Source: Verrucomicrobia bacterium UBA3761 (lineage in GTDB: Bacteria; Verrucomicrobiota; Kiritimatiellia; RFP12; UBA1067). From it: a stretch of 13,572 nucleotides of DNA. The stretch's first letter is position 1. The number at the start of each line of letters is the position of its first letter. Below are positions 1-6,247 of this stretch, one piece after another. The stretch lies in NCBI GenBank assembly GCA_002371135.1, contig DFGB01000035.1:1-13572 (forward strand). The letters are read 5' to 3'. The notes beneath the pieces are model-generated. The model ran no database searches. It saw only the letters and a list, made by a program, of their open reading frames with translations, and was not told where the DNA came from. The position numbers were made by a program, and so were the translations under genes.

Positions 1-60
1 TATGGTATCACTTGACCAACTGATATGGTATCGCTTGACCAACTGATATGGTATCACTTG
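1..60. repeat. 23-bp tandem repeat with operator-like palindromes
   Basis: Two full copies and one partial copy of a 23-bp unit run head to tail, truncated on the left by the window edge. Copies differ by a single A/G change. Each junction creates a short inverted repeat, TGATA-tgg-TATCA: exact at 44-56 and with one mismatch at 21-33. Evenly spaced palindromes about two helical turns apart upstream of a promoter look like a cluster of binding sites for a dimeric regulator. The distance to the promoter at 147 is about 90 bp, so an activator or a looping repressor is possible. The repeat could equally be a simple minisatellite or the tail of an upstream element. Confidence 0.6.
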
Positions 61-75
61 GAGACGGCGCAAAGA

Positions 76-96
76 GGGGAGGAAAACCGCCTCCCC
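76..96. other. Short GC-rich hairpin
   Basis: A perfect 7-bp stem (GGGGAGG paired with CCTCCCC) encloses a 7-nt loop. It lies between the tandem repeat and the promoter of the esterase gene. No T-run follows on the + strand, so it is not a canonical intrinsic terminator in that direction. It may be the remnant of a terminator for a gene left of the window, or chance. Confidence 0.3.
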
Positions 97-146
97 ATGG
101 TTCCAGGCATTTCCACCCAAACTTGCGAAGAGCCGAAATTGCGCGC

Positions 147-176
147 TTGACAGCAAACGCCACTATTTGGTAGAAT
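147..176 (+). promoter_or_regulatory. Sigma70-type promoter for the SGNH esterase gene
   Basis: A perfect -35 box TTGACA (147-152) is followed after 18 bp by a -10 box TAGAAT (171-176, five of six consensus bases). The predicted transcription start near 183 leaves a leader of about 25 nt before the ATG at 208. The leader contains AGAAAGG (192-198), a usable ribosome binding site 9 nt before the start codon. The tandem palindromes at 1-60 are candidate regulatory sites for this promoter. Confidence 0.7.
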
Positions 177-207
177 AGAACGGAATTTTGAAGAAAGGTG
201 CAAGATA

Positions 208-1068
208 ATGCAAATTTACAAGATGTTCGCCGCTTTGGCGCTTGCAACGGCCACTCTTGGCGCTCAAGCCGACCTGTACATGGCCGGCGACTCGACCATG
301 TGCAACTACAACCCCCAGCGCCAGTATCCCCAGCAGGGATGGGGTCAGGCGCTGGAGCAGTTCATGAAGAATCCCGACCAGTTGCACAACTGGGCCATCG
401 GCGGCCGCAGCGCCCGCAGCTTCAAGAATGAAGGCCGCTGGGACAAGATAGTCGAGGCGCTCAAGCCCGGCGACTTCGTGATTGTCGCGTTCGGCCACAA
501 CGATGCCAACCGTGCCAAGACCGAGCGCTATTCCACGCCCGAACAGTACAAGGAACTCATGCGCGGCTTCGTCGCCGACGTGCGTTCGAAGAAGGCGACG
601 ATCGTTTTTGCGACGTCGATACCGCATTCTGGCGGCTTCACCGAGACCGACGGCGTGATGCACGTTCGCGGCAGTGCGGCCGGCATCGGTCCGTACGTGG
701 AGGCGACGCGCGAACTCGGCAAGGAACTTGACGTGGCCGTATTGGACTTGAACGGCTTTGCATGCGAAAAGCTGCCGTCGCTCGGCTTCGAGAAATCCAA
801 CCGTCTCTACATGCGCATAAAGCCCGGCGAATACGAGCGCCTGCCCAACGGCTCCAACGACGGTTGCCACACGCGCGACGCCGGAGCGTATTTCTTCGCC
901 AAGGCGGCCGTGGAACTCGCCTACAAGCAGAAACTGCCTCTCGCCAAGCTCTTCAAACGTCCGGGCGACGTGCGCTTCACGCCGATCCCCTATGGTGGCC
1001 CCGGCAGCAACGCCAAGCCGCTCAAGGATGACTTCAGCAAAGAGGAAATCCCTTACGCGAACGAGTGA
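208..1068 (+). CDS. Secreted SGNH/GDSL esterase, rhamnogalacturonan acetylesterase-like (CE12 type)
   Basis: This 286-aa protein belongs to the SGNH hydrolase superfamily. Its blocks are in order: GDSTM with nucleophile Ser29, GGRSAR (oxyanion Gly66), GHND with Asn98, and a C-terminal D218-G-C-H221 supplying the Asp/His of the triad. The GDST...GGRS...GHND...DxxH pattern is that of rhamnogalacturonan acetylesterases, which remove acetyl groups from pectin side regions. That substrate is family inference. A signal peptide is clear: a hydrophobic Ala/Leu-rich core and an AQA cleavage site after residue 21, so the enzyme acts outside the cytoplasm. The start is supported by the upstream AGAAAGG and by the signal peptide beginning at this Met. 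A strong promoter lies directly upstream, and transketolase follows after 44 bp. The closest alternative is another carbohydrate-ester SGNH hydrolase. Confidence 0.88.
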   Translation: MQIYKMFAALALATATLGAQADLYMAGDSTMCNYNPQRQYPQQGWGQALEQFMKNPDQLHNWAIGGRSARSFKNEGRWDKIVEALKPGDFVIVAFGHNDANRAKTERYSTPEQYKELMRGFVADVRSKKATIVFATSIPHSGGFTETDGVMHVRGSAAGIGPYVEATRELGKELDVAVLDLNGFACEKLPSLGFEKSNRLYMRIKPGEYERLPNGSNDGCHTRDAGAYFFAKAAVELAYKQKLPLAKLFKRPGDVRFTPIPYGGPGSNAKPLKDDFSKEEIPYANE

Positions 1069-1076
1069 AACCAGGC

Positions 1077-1092
1077 TTCTAGACTTCTAGAA
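1077..1092. repeat. Intergenic palindrome TTCTAGA-ct-TCTAGAA
   Basis: A 7-bp perfect inverted repeat with a 2-nt centre fills part of the 44-bp gap between the esterase stop and the transketolase start. The same bases also read as a direct repeat of CTTCTAGA. It lies just where a ribosome binding site for the next gene would be expected, and no purine-rich SD is present there. It could be a protein-binding site or a stem near the transketolase start. Function unknown. Confidence 0.4.
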
Positions 1093-1112
1093 CCATCAAC
1101 TACCAACCACTT

Positions 1113-3050
1113 ATGAAAGCTACAAACGAACAACTCAAGCTGGCGGCGAACACGGTTCGCTGCCTTTGCGCCGACATGATAGACACGGCGAACTCCGGGC
1201 ATCCCGGTGCGCCGCTGGGCATGGCGGATCTCGCCGTTTCCCTCTGGCTCAACTACCTCAATTACGCTCCCGCGGACGAGACATGGCCTGCGCGCGACAG
1301 GCTCGTATTCTCCGGCGGCCACGCTTCCAGCCTCGTCTACGCCCTCCACCATCTCGCCGGCACCGGCAAGCTTTCGCTTGACGAGCTCAAGACTTTCCGT
1401 CAATATGGCAGCCGCTGCGCCGGGCATCCCGAGAAGGGCATCTCGCCCGGCGTCGAGGTGACGACCGGCCCGCTCGGCCAGGGCCTCGCGATGGCCGTCG
1501 GCCTCGCGCTCGCCGCCAAGAAGGCCGGGACCGGCAACAAGACGTGGGTCTTTTGCGGCGACGGCGACATGGAAGAGGGCATCTCCCACGAGGCGTGCTC
1601 CTTTGCCGGCGTCAACAAGATCGATTCGCTCATCGCCGTCTACGATTCCAACAACATCACCATCGAAGGCAACGCCACTCTTTCGATGGCCGACGACACC
1701 AAGAAGCGCTTCGAGAGCTACGGATGGAAGGTGCTCTCCTGCGACGGACACGACTACGACGCGATCGACCGCGTCTACAAGAAAGCTTTGCGCATAACGG
1801 ACGCGCCCGTCTTGATCATCGCCAAGACCCACATCGGCTTTGGCGCGCCAACGAAGCAGGATACGCCGCACTGCCACGGCGCACCGCTCGGCGCCGAGGA
1901 AACCGCCGCCATGAAGAAGGCTTTCGGCTTCGACCCGGAAAAGACCTTCTACGTGCCTGAAGAAGTCTACGCCCTCTTCGCCGAGCGCGCGGCCCGCTTC
2001 AACCGCATGGCAAAGAAGTGGCGCCGTCTCAATCCCGGCAAGACCGGCAAGATCGCCGCGCCCGACTACATGAAACTCGTCGAGGCGCTTCCCAAATACG
2101 AGGTTGGCAAGTCGTACGCCACGCGCAACATCAGCGGCGAAGTGATGAACGCGCTTGCGCCGGTGGTCCCCGAACTCTTTGGCGGCAGCGCCGACCTCGC
2201 CCCCAGCAACAAGACCGAACTCAAGGGCTTCGGTTTCATCGCGCCTGGCGACTTCTCCGGCCGCAACATCCACTACGGCATCAGGGAACTCGCGATGAGC
2301 GCCATCGCCAACGGCATCACGGCGTTCGGTTCGTTCAGGGGATTCGGCGCCACGTTCTTCGTCTTCAGCGACTACTGCAAGCCGGCGATCCGCCTTGCCG
2401 CTCTCATGAATCTGCCGACGATCTGGGTGTTCTCGCACGATAGCTTCTACGTCGGCGAAGACGGCCCCACGCACGAGCCCGTCGAACAACTCGCCTCGTT
2501 GCGCACGACGCCGGGCCTCCTCGTCTTCCGTCCCGCCGACGCCACCGAAACGGCGTACTGCTGGGTCGAGATGCTCCTCAACACCAACGGGCCTAGCTGC
2601 ATCCTTACCACGCGCCAGAACCTCCCGGTTCTCGAAGGCGTCCGCCACGAAGGCGTCTCCCGCGGCGCTTATATCATCTACGAGGCCGGTTCGCAGGGCG
2701 TCGATACGTATCTCTTCATCGCATCCGGCAGCGAAGTCTCACTCTGCATCGAGGCGGCCAAGGCGCTTGAAGCCGAAGGCAAGAGCGTGCGCGTAGTCTC
2801 CATGCCGTCGATGGAACTCTTCATCAACCAGAAGCGCGAATACCGCGACGCGGTGCTGCCGGAGTTCATGAAAAAGCGAATCATCGTCGAGGCGGGTTCG
2901 CGCTTCGGCTGGGACCGCTTCCGCTTGGACTGGCGCTACACGCGCTTCGTCACGATGGACCATTTCGGCGCATCGGGCCCGTACAAGCGCCTCGCCCAGG
3001 AGTTCGGCTTTACGGTCGAGAACGTCCTCAAGGCCGCGAAGGAACTCTAG
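1113..3050 (+). CDS. tkt: Transketolase
   Basis: Transketolase moves two-carbon ketol units between sugar phosphates in the non-oxidative pentose phosphate pathway, using thiamine diphosphate and a divalent metal. The protein is 645 aa, near the usual 660. Motifs are in order: SGHPGAPLG with His30, GGHAS at 68-72, the ThDP/metal motif GDGDMEEG (149-156) with Asn180 about 30 residues on, and YGIRELAM carrying the catalytic Glu392 that activates ThDP. The second signature GEDGPTHEP (from 448) and a C-terminal FGASGP follow. All three domains (PP, Pyr, C-terminal) are complete. No SD precedes the ATG. A hairpin follows the stop (3071-3117). It may be read through from the esterase promoter, but it could have its own; none is obvious. 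Copy number elsewhere is unknown, so tktA versus tktB cannot be assigned. Confidence 0.97.
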   Translation: MKATNEQLKLAANTVRCLCADMIDTANSGHPGAPLGMADLAVSLWLNYLNYAPADETWPARDRLVFSGGHASSLVYALHHLAGTGKLSLDELKTFRQYGSRCAGHPEKGISPGVEVTTGPLGQGLAMAVGLALAAKKAGTGNKTWVFCGDGDMEEGISHEACSFAGVNKIDSLIAVYDSNNITIEGNATLSMADDTKKRFESYGWKVLSCDGHDYDAIDRVYKKALRITDAPVLIIAKTHIGFGAPTKQDTPHCHGAPLGAEETAAMKKAFGFDPEKTFYVPEEVYALFAERAARFNRMAKKWRRLNPGKTGKIAAPDYMKLVEALPKYEVGKSYATRNISGEVMNALAPVVPELFGGSADLAPSNKTELKGFGFIAPGDFSGRNIHYGIRELAMSAIANGITAFGSFRGFGATFFVFSDYCKPAIRLAALMNLPTIWVFSHDSFYVGEDGPTHEPVEQLASLRTTPGLLVFRPADATETAYCWVEMLLNTNGPSCILTTRQNLPVLEGVRHEGVSRGAYIIYEAGSQGVDTYLFIASGSEVSLCIEAAKALEAEGKSVRVVSMPSMELFINQKREYRDAVLPEFMKKRIIVEAGSRFGWDRFRLDWRYTRFVTMDHFGASGPYKRLAQEFGFTVENVLKAAKEL

Positions 3051-3070
3051 CCAGGATTGGGGATTCTTCG

Positions 3071-3117
3071 ATTTTTCGATTTTTCGATTGCTTCAAGCAA
3101 TCGAAAAATCGAAAAAT
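3071..3117. repeat. Perfect 23-bp inverted repeat built from ATCGAAAAATCG words
   Basis: Two perfectly complementary 23-bp arms (3071-3093 and 3095-3117) are separated by one base, so in RNA the loop would open to about 5 nt around TTCAA. The arms are multiples of CGATTTTT/AAAAATCG. The element starts 20 bp after the transketolase stop. It could weaken transcription past tkt in either direction, though the stem is AT-rich and no separate T-run follows. The same AAATCG vocabulary recurs at 10570-10620 and 12402-12610. More copies of it continue into the first codons of the next gene. Confidence 0.7.
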
Positions 3118-3140
3118 AAAAATGCGATGCTAAATGCAAA

Positions 3141-3983
3141 ATGCCAAATCTCAATCGAAAAATCGATAAATCGATAAATTCCCACCCCGATTTTCCCGTC
3201 ATCGATGCGCATGTGCATCTCTACCCCGACGCAATCGCGGCAAAGGTGACGCCATCGCTCGCGCAGCGCTTCGGCAACGCGCCGTCGTTCGACGGCACCG
3301 TGGCCGGGTGCCGCGCCAAGAACGCTGCTTGCGGCATCACGGCTTCGCTCAACCTGCCCGTCGCCACCAAGCCGGATTCGGTCGGTCACACGAACGCATT
3401 TTGGGCGCAATACGCCAAAGGCCCGGACATATTTTCCTTTGCGTGTTTCCACCCGCAAATCGAGGACAAGGGGGGTGAAATCGAGAAAATCGCTTCACTT
3501 GGATTCTCCGGCGTCAAGCTGCATCCCGAGTATCAGCTTTTCAGATTCAACGATTCCTGCATGGACGATGCGTGGGCGGCGATGTCGGAGTTCGGCCTCG
3601 TCGTTTATCTGCATGCAGGCGGCGAGCGCGTTTTCTCGCCGCCTTTCCATTCTTCGCCGTCGGAGATCGCGACGCTCCACAAGCGATTCCCCAAACTCAA
3701 AATCGCCGCTGCGCATCTTGGCGGCTTTGGCATGTGGGACGAAGCCGAAGAAGTCCTCGCCGGGGAGGACGTGTTTCTCGATCTCTCGCATACGTTCTTC
3801 TGGATGCCGCACGGGCAAATCTTGCGGATGATCCGCAAACATGGCGCGCATCGAATTCTTTTTGGCACCGATGCGCCGTGGCAGGATCCCGGCCAAGTGC
3901 TGGAGGCGTTCCTCGCTTTGCCGCTCTCCGAGGCCGAACGCCGCGCCATCTGCGGTGGAAACTTTGAAGAGTTGATAAGCTGA
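3141..3983 (+). CDS. Amidohydrolase family 2 metal-dependent hydrolase
   Basis: This 280-aa protein has the ordered metal ligands of the amidohydrolase-2 TIM barrel. These are HxH (His24, His26), FHP (His104), GVKLHPE (Lys126, His128), YLHAGGE (His158), AHLGG (His192) and FGTDAPW (Asp244), with N...F near the end. Members are decarboxylases or hydrolases acting on C-C, ester or amide bonds; the substrate cannot be read from sequence. No signal peptide is seen, so it is cytoplasmic. The only usable start precedes PVIDAHVH and lies inside an AATCGAAAAATCG-type repeat, so about ten N-terminal residues (RKIDKSINS region) are repeat-derived. No SD is present. It lies 90 bp after transketolase and ends just before a strong terminator, so it is the last gene of the left block. 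Confidence 0.85.
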   Translation: MPNLNRKIDKSINSHPDFPVIDAHVHLYPDAIAAKVTPSLAQRFGNAPSFDGTVAGCRAKNAACGITASLNLPVATKPDSVGHTNAFWAQYAKGPDIFSFACFHPQIEDKGGEIEKIASLGFSGVKLHPEYQLFRFNDSCMDDAWAAMSEFGLVVYLHAGGERVFSPPFHSSPSEIATLHKRFPKLKIAAAHLGGFGMWDEAEEVLAGEDVFLDLSHTFFWMPHGQILRMIRKHGAHRILFGTDAPWQDPGQVLEAFLALPLSEAERRAICGGNFEELIS

Positions 3984-3992
3984 CAACCCTGG

Positions 3993-4025
3993 GCCGCGCT
4001 TCGAGCGCGGCTGTTTTTCGTTTTG
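3993..4025 (+). terminator. Rho-independent terminator after the amidohydrolase gene
   Basis: A perfect 8-bp GC stem (GCCGCGCT at 3993-4000 with AGCGCGGC at 4004-4011) closes a TCG loop and is followed by TGTTTTTCGTTTT. It begins about 10 bp after the stop codon. This is the best intrinsic terminator in the window and separates the left block from the GTPase block. Confidence 0.9.
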
Positions 4026-4058
4026 TATTTCCTCTGGTGCAAGACAAGAGGAAATACA
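4024..4058. repeat. 12-bp inverted repeat between terminator and GTPase promoter
   Basis: Arms TGTATTTCCTCT (4024-4035) and AGAGGAAATACA (4047-4058) are perfectly complementary around an 11-nt centre. The element starts on the T-run of the terminator and ends 35 bp before the -35 box of the next promoter. It may be a back-up terminator stem or a regulator binding site for the GTPase operon. Confidence 0.55.
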
Positions 4059-4092
4059 GTAATATATATCTGAAATTAGTCGATTTTAGGTA

Positions 4093-4121
4093 TTGTATGC
4101 CTTCGCAGGAAATGTTATAAT
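4093..4121 (+). promoter_or_regulatory. Sigma70-type promoter of the GTPase operon
   Basis: TTGTAT (4093-4098) and a perfect TATAAT (4116-4121) are separated by the ideal 17 bp. Transcription would begin near 4127-4129, which coincides with the ATG at 4128. The first ORF would therefore be translated from a leaderless transcript, or else the 230 nt before the first GTPase form a long leader. The promoter follows a terminator and an inverted repeat, so the downstream genes form an independent unit. Confidence 0.7.
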
Positions 4122-4127
4122 TATGCC

Positions 4128-4316
4128 ATGAATGAAATGCGAAAAAAAACACTTGGCGAGCGGATTCTAAATCTGCTTGGCTACAGAATATGGCCGGAAA
4201 ACCGCGATCCTCGCATCTGCGGCCCGCAGCCGCGCATCATCACGCGCCGTCAATGGAAGGCGATGCAGAAGATGGCCTCCGATGCTTCATCTGATGATGG
4301 GCAAGCAGAGCAATAG
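4128..4316 (+). CDS. Small hypothetical protein at the head of the GTPase operon
   Basis: A 62-aa basic ORF begins exactly where the TATAAT promoter should start transcription and stops 40 bp before the first GTPase. Its middle uses the GC-rich third positions (CGC, ATC, GGC, CCG) typical of neighbouring real genes, which supports coding. The N-terminus (RKKTLGERILNLLGYRIW) could form a short amphipathic helix; the rest is rich in Arg and Lys, with an acidic tail. No known family is recognised. Another Met sits at codon 4. If real, it would be a small partner or a leader peptide of the GTPase system; if not, this stretch is a long untranslated leader. Confidence 0.45.
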   Translation: MNEMRKKTLGERILNLLGYRIWPENRDPRICGPQPRIITRRQWKAMQKMASDASSDDGQAEQ

Positions 4317-4344
4317 TTTGTCGACAACTTATCCACCTTCACAA

Positions 4345-4350
4345 CAGGAG
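4345..4350 (+). promoter_or_regulatory. Ribosome binding site that fixes the first GTPase start
   Basis: CAGGAG ends 6 nt before the ATG at 4357. It sets the start of the first GTPase there rather than at an in-frame ATG 60 codons upstream (4177), whose extra residues are the frame-shifted shadow of the small ORF. Confidence 0.75.
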
Positions 4351-4356
4351 ATCGTC

Positions 4357-6222
4357 ATGAACACCACTATGGAAAACGAACTTCGCAGAATTGCGCAAAA
4401 GCACGAACTCAACGCGATACTCGGCCAACTCGACGCCACTCAAGCGGCTGACGGAATGAGAGTAGTATTTCTGGGCGAATTCAGCGCCGGCAAGTCCAGC
4501 CTGATCAATCATCTTCTGTCGACCAATCTCCCGGTCGGGGCGAAGCCTACGACCACGACAGTGACAATCATCCGTCCTTCAAAGGACCTCGAATGCGGTG
4601 CGAAATACTACCGGCTTGCTCCAAGCGGGGAGACGATTGAAATCGACTGGATGGAGTTCGATTCGCTTGTCCAGAAGGAAGACGCTGCCGAGACGCTGAT
4701 TCTCGAGGTGCCGCAGTGCGAATATCTGCCTGACGGAGTCATGGTGGTGGATACGCCCGGAGAAGGGAGCCTGACGGCGGAAAGCGCAATTACGCAGGCG
4801 TATCTTGCCGAGGTCGATGCCGCTGTTTTCTGCATCCCCGCGGTGGATGGAACGCTGCACGGCCACGCGAAAGACTTTATCGCCAATCCCGCACTTCGCA
4901 GGGCGCACTCGCGCATGGTCTTCGCCGTCACAATGTCCGACCTCAAGCAAGCCGCGCTGCCCGACGGAAGACGCGAAATCGACGTCGTCAAGTCGAATAT
5001 CGTATCGGAGTTGAAGAAGATGGCGGCGGAGGGCAAGTTCTGCGGCGGCGACATCGAGAAGCGCGTTGTCTGCGTTTCCAGCGCCAAAACTGAAACCGGC
5101 GATGGCGGGGCCGGAGGCCTTCTCTCGGCGCTGAAGACGTTCGTCTACGGCAAGGGTGGCGACGTGGAGGCGGAGCGGCGCCAGGCCTGCTGCCGCGAAC
5201 TCGCCGTCAGTGCAGCGGCCGCGCTCGAAGAAATGGCAGAAGCGATGTCGTTCAACCCCGATGAGCGCAGAGAAAAACTCGATGGCGCCGAGGCCGATCG
5301 AAGGGACGTAATGGCCAAACTCGCCGCAAAGGAGGAGTCCTTCGAAGAATTTAGATCTCTTTTGCCGGAACGCATGGCCAATGCTTTCGACGCCCATGCG
5401 CCTGAATTGGTCGTTGCGAAGTCGCAAGAGGATCTGGATGCGGTCGCCAAGTCCGCGGTCGAAGACATCGAGGCGGCAATCAAGCGGCTGGCAAAGGTGA
5501 AGCTTGGTGATGAAAATTGGACGCTCGACCATTCGTTCAATTCGCAAATCAAGGCGGCTTTGCCTGCGATGCTCGCGAGGATCGACCGTACTGCGAAAGG
5601 ACTTGCAGACTTGGCTTTTATCGCGCTTTCCAGCGGTTTGGCGGCAGCGGTTCCCGGCGGAGCGGCGGCGACCGGAGGAGCGGCCAGAGGAACGGCCGCC
5701 GTGGCGACGAAGGCCGCCGCTAAATCAACCGTCCGCGCCGCCCAATACACTGCGGCCCGGACGGTTGCACCCGCCCGGGCTGCCAAATCGGCTGAAGTAC
5801 GTATCGATAAGGCTGATGTGGCCAACGAATTTGTTGCAACCGCCCGGGTTGCCAAATCGGCTGAAGTAGGCAAGAAGTCGACCGATTGGGCTGGCATTCT
5901 CGGCAAGGGAGCTGGAATACTCGCCGAAGCCATCGATAAATTGAATCCCGCCTCGTATGTGGCCGACTGGGCGTCTTCCAGCTTGAAGGAGCGGGAAGTT
6001 GCCGGATTCCGCAGCAGACTTATGGCCATAGCCGATTCGATAGCCGATCTCATCTGGGAAGAATACGACGCTCTCGTTCTCGAACCCGTCAGGAAATCAC
6101 TCGCGGAACGCAAAGCGGCCGTCGCCGCCATCTGCGCCGACATCGACACTTCACGACGCGATTTCTCCGCCAAACGACAGGAGATCGAGGCGGATATCGC
6201 CGCCCTCAAGGCGATTCAATAG
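4357..6222 (+). CDS. Dynamin-like GTPase 1
   Basis: This 621-aa protein is a bacterial dynamin-like GTPase. It has a P-loop GEFSAGKSS (40-48), a switch I run of four threonines (65-68), DTPG (132-135) and a G4 candidate TMSD (192-195) without the usual lysine. About 400 residues of mostly helical, charged sequence follow. A Gly/Ala-rich weakly hydrophobic stretch (about 415-455, starting LADLAFIALSSGLAAAVPGG) is a candidate membrane-inserting paddle. A 12-residue repeat containing AKSAEV occurs at 470-481 and 493-504. The C-terminus (from about 570) is a probable coiled coil. Dynamin-like proteins bind and reshape membranes using GTP; the role here is inferred. The start follows a good SD. 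It is the first of three GTPase genes, 25 bp before the next. Confidence 0.85.
   Translation: MNTTMENELRRIAQKHELNAILGQLDATQAADGMRVVFLGEFSAGKSSLINHLLSTNLPVGAKPTTTTVTIIRPSKDLECGAKYYRLAPSGETIEIDWMEFDSLVQKEDAAETLILEVPQCEYLPDGVMVVDTPGEGSLTAESAITQAYLAEVDAAVFCIPAVDGTLHGHAKDFIANPALRRAHSRMVFAVTMSDLKQAALPDGRREIDVVKSNIVSELKKMAAEGKFCGGDIEKRVVCVSSAKTETGDGGAGGLLSALKTFVYGKGGDVEAERRQACCRELAVSAAAALEEMAEAMSFNPDERREKLDGAEADRRDVMAKLAAKEESFEEFRSLLPERMANAFDAHAPELVVAKSQEDLDAVAKSAVEDIEAAIKRLAKVKLGDENWTLDHSFNSQIKAALPAMLARIDRTAKGLADLAFIALSSGLAAAVPGGAAATGGAARGTAAVATKAAAKSTVRAAQYTAARTVAPARAAKSAEVRIDKADVANEFVATARVAKSAEVGKKSTDWAGILGKGAGILAEAIDKLNPASYVADWASSSLKEREVAGFRSRLMAIADSIADLIWEEYDALVLEPVRKSLAERKAAVAAICADIDTSRRDFSAKRQEIEADIAALKAIQ
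5764..5868 (+). repeat. In-frame 36-bp duplication inside GTPase 1
   Basis: Two 36-bp copies (5764-5799 and 5833-5868), differing at two bases, are spaced 69 bp apart. The duplication therefore stays in frame and adds a 23-residue period. It lies just after the putative membrane-contact region, in an Ala-rich linker. The close identity suggests recent duplication. Confidence 0.85.
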
Positions 6223-6247
6223 TCTTTGCAAAACGCAAGCGCACCGT

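Noticed and set aside
1053..2648. 531-codon open frame antisense to transketolase
   Set aside because: It is a by-product of GC-rich third positions in tkt. Its protein is low-complexity, Arg/Glu/Val/Ala-rich, with no motifs, while the sense frame has every transketolase motif.
4177..4356. 60-codon N-terminal extension of GTPase 1
   Set aside because: A good SD precedes the ATG at 4357, and the extension is the shifted frame of the small ORF, with low-complexity Arg/Ser-rich sequence.
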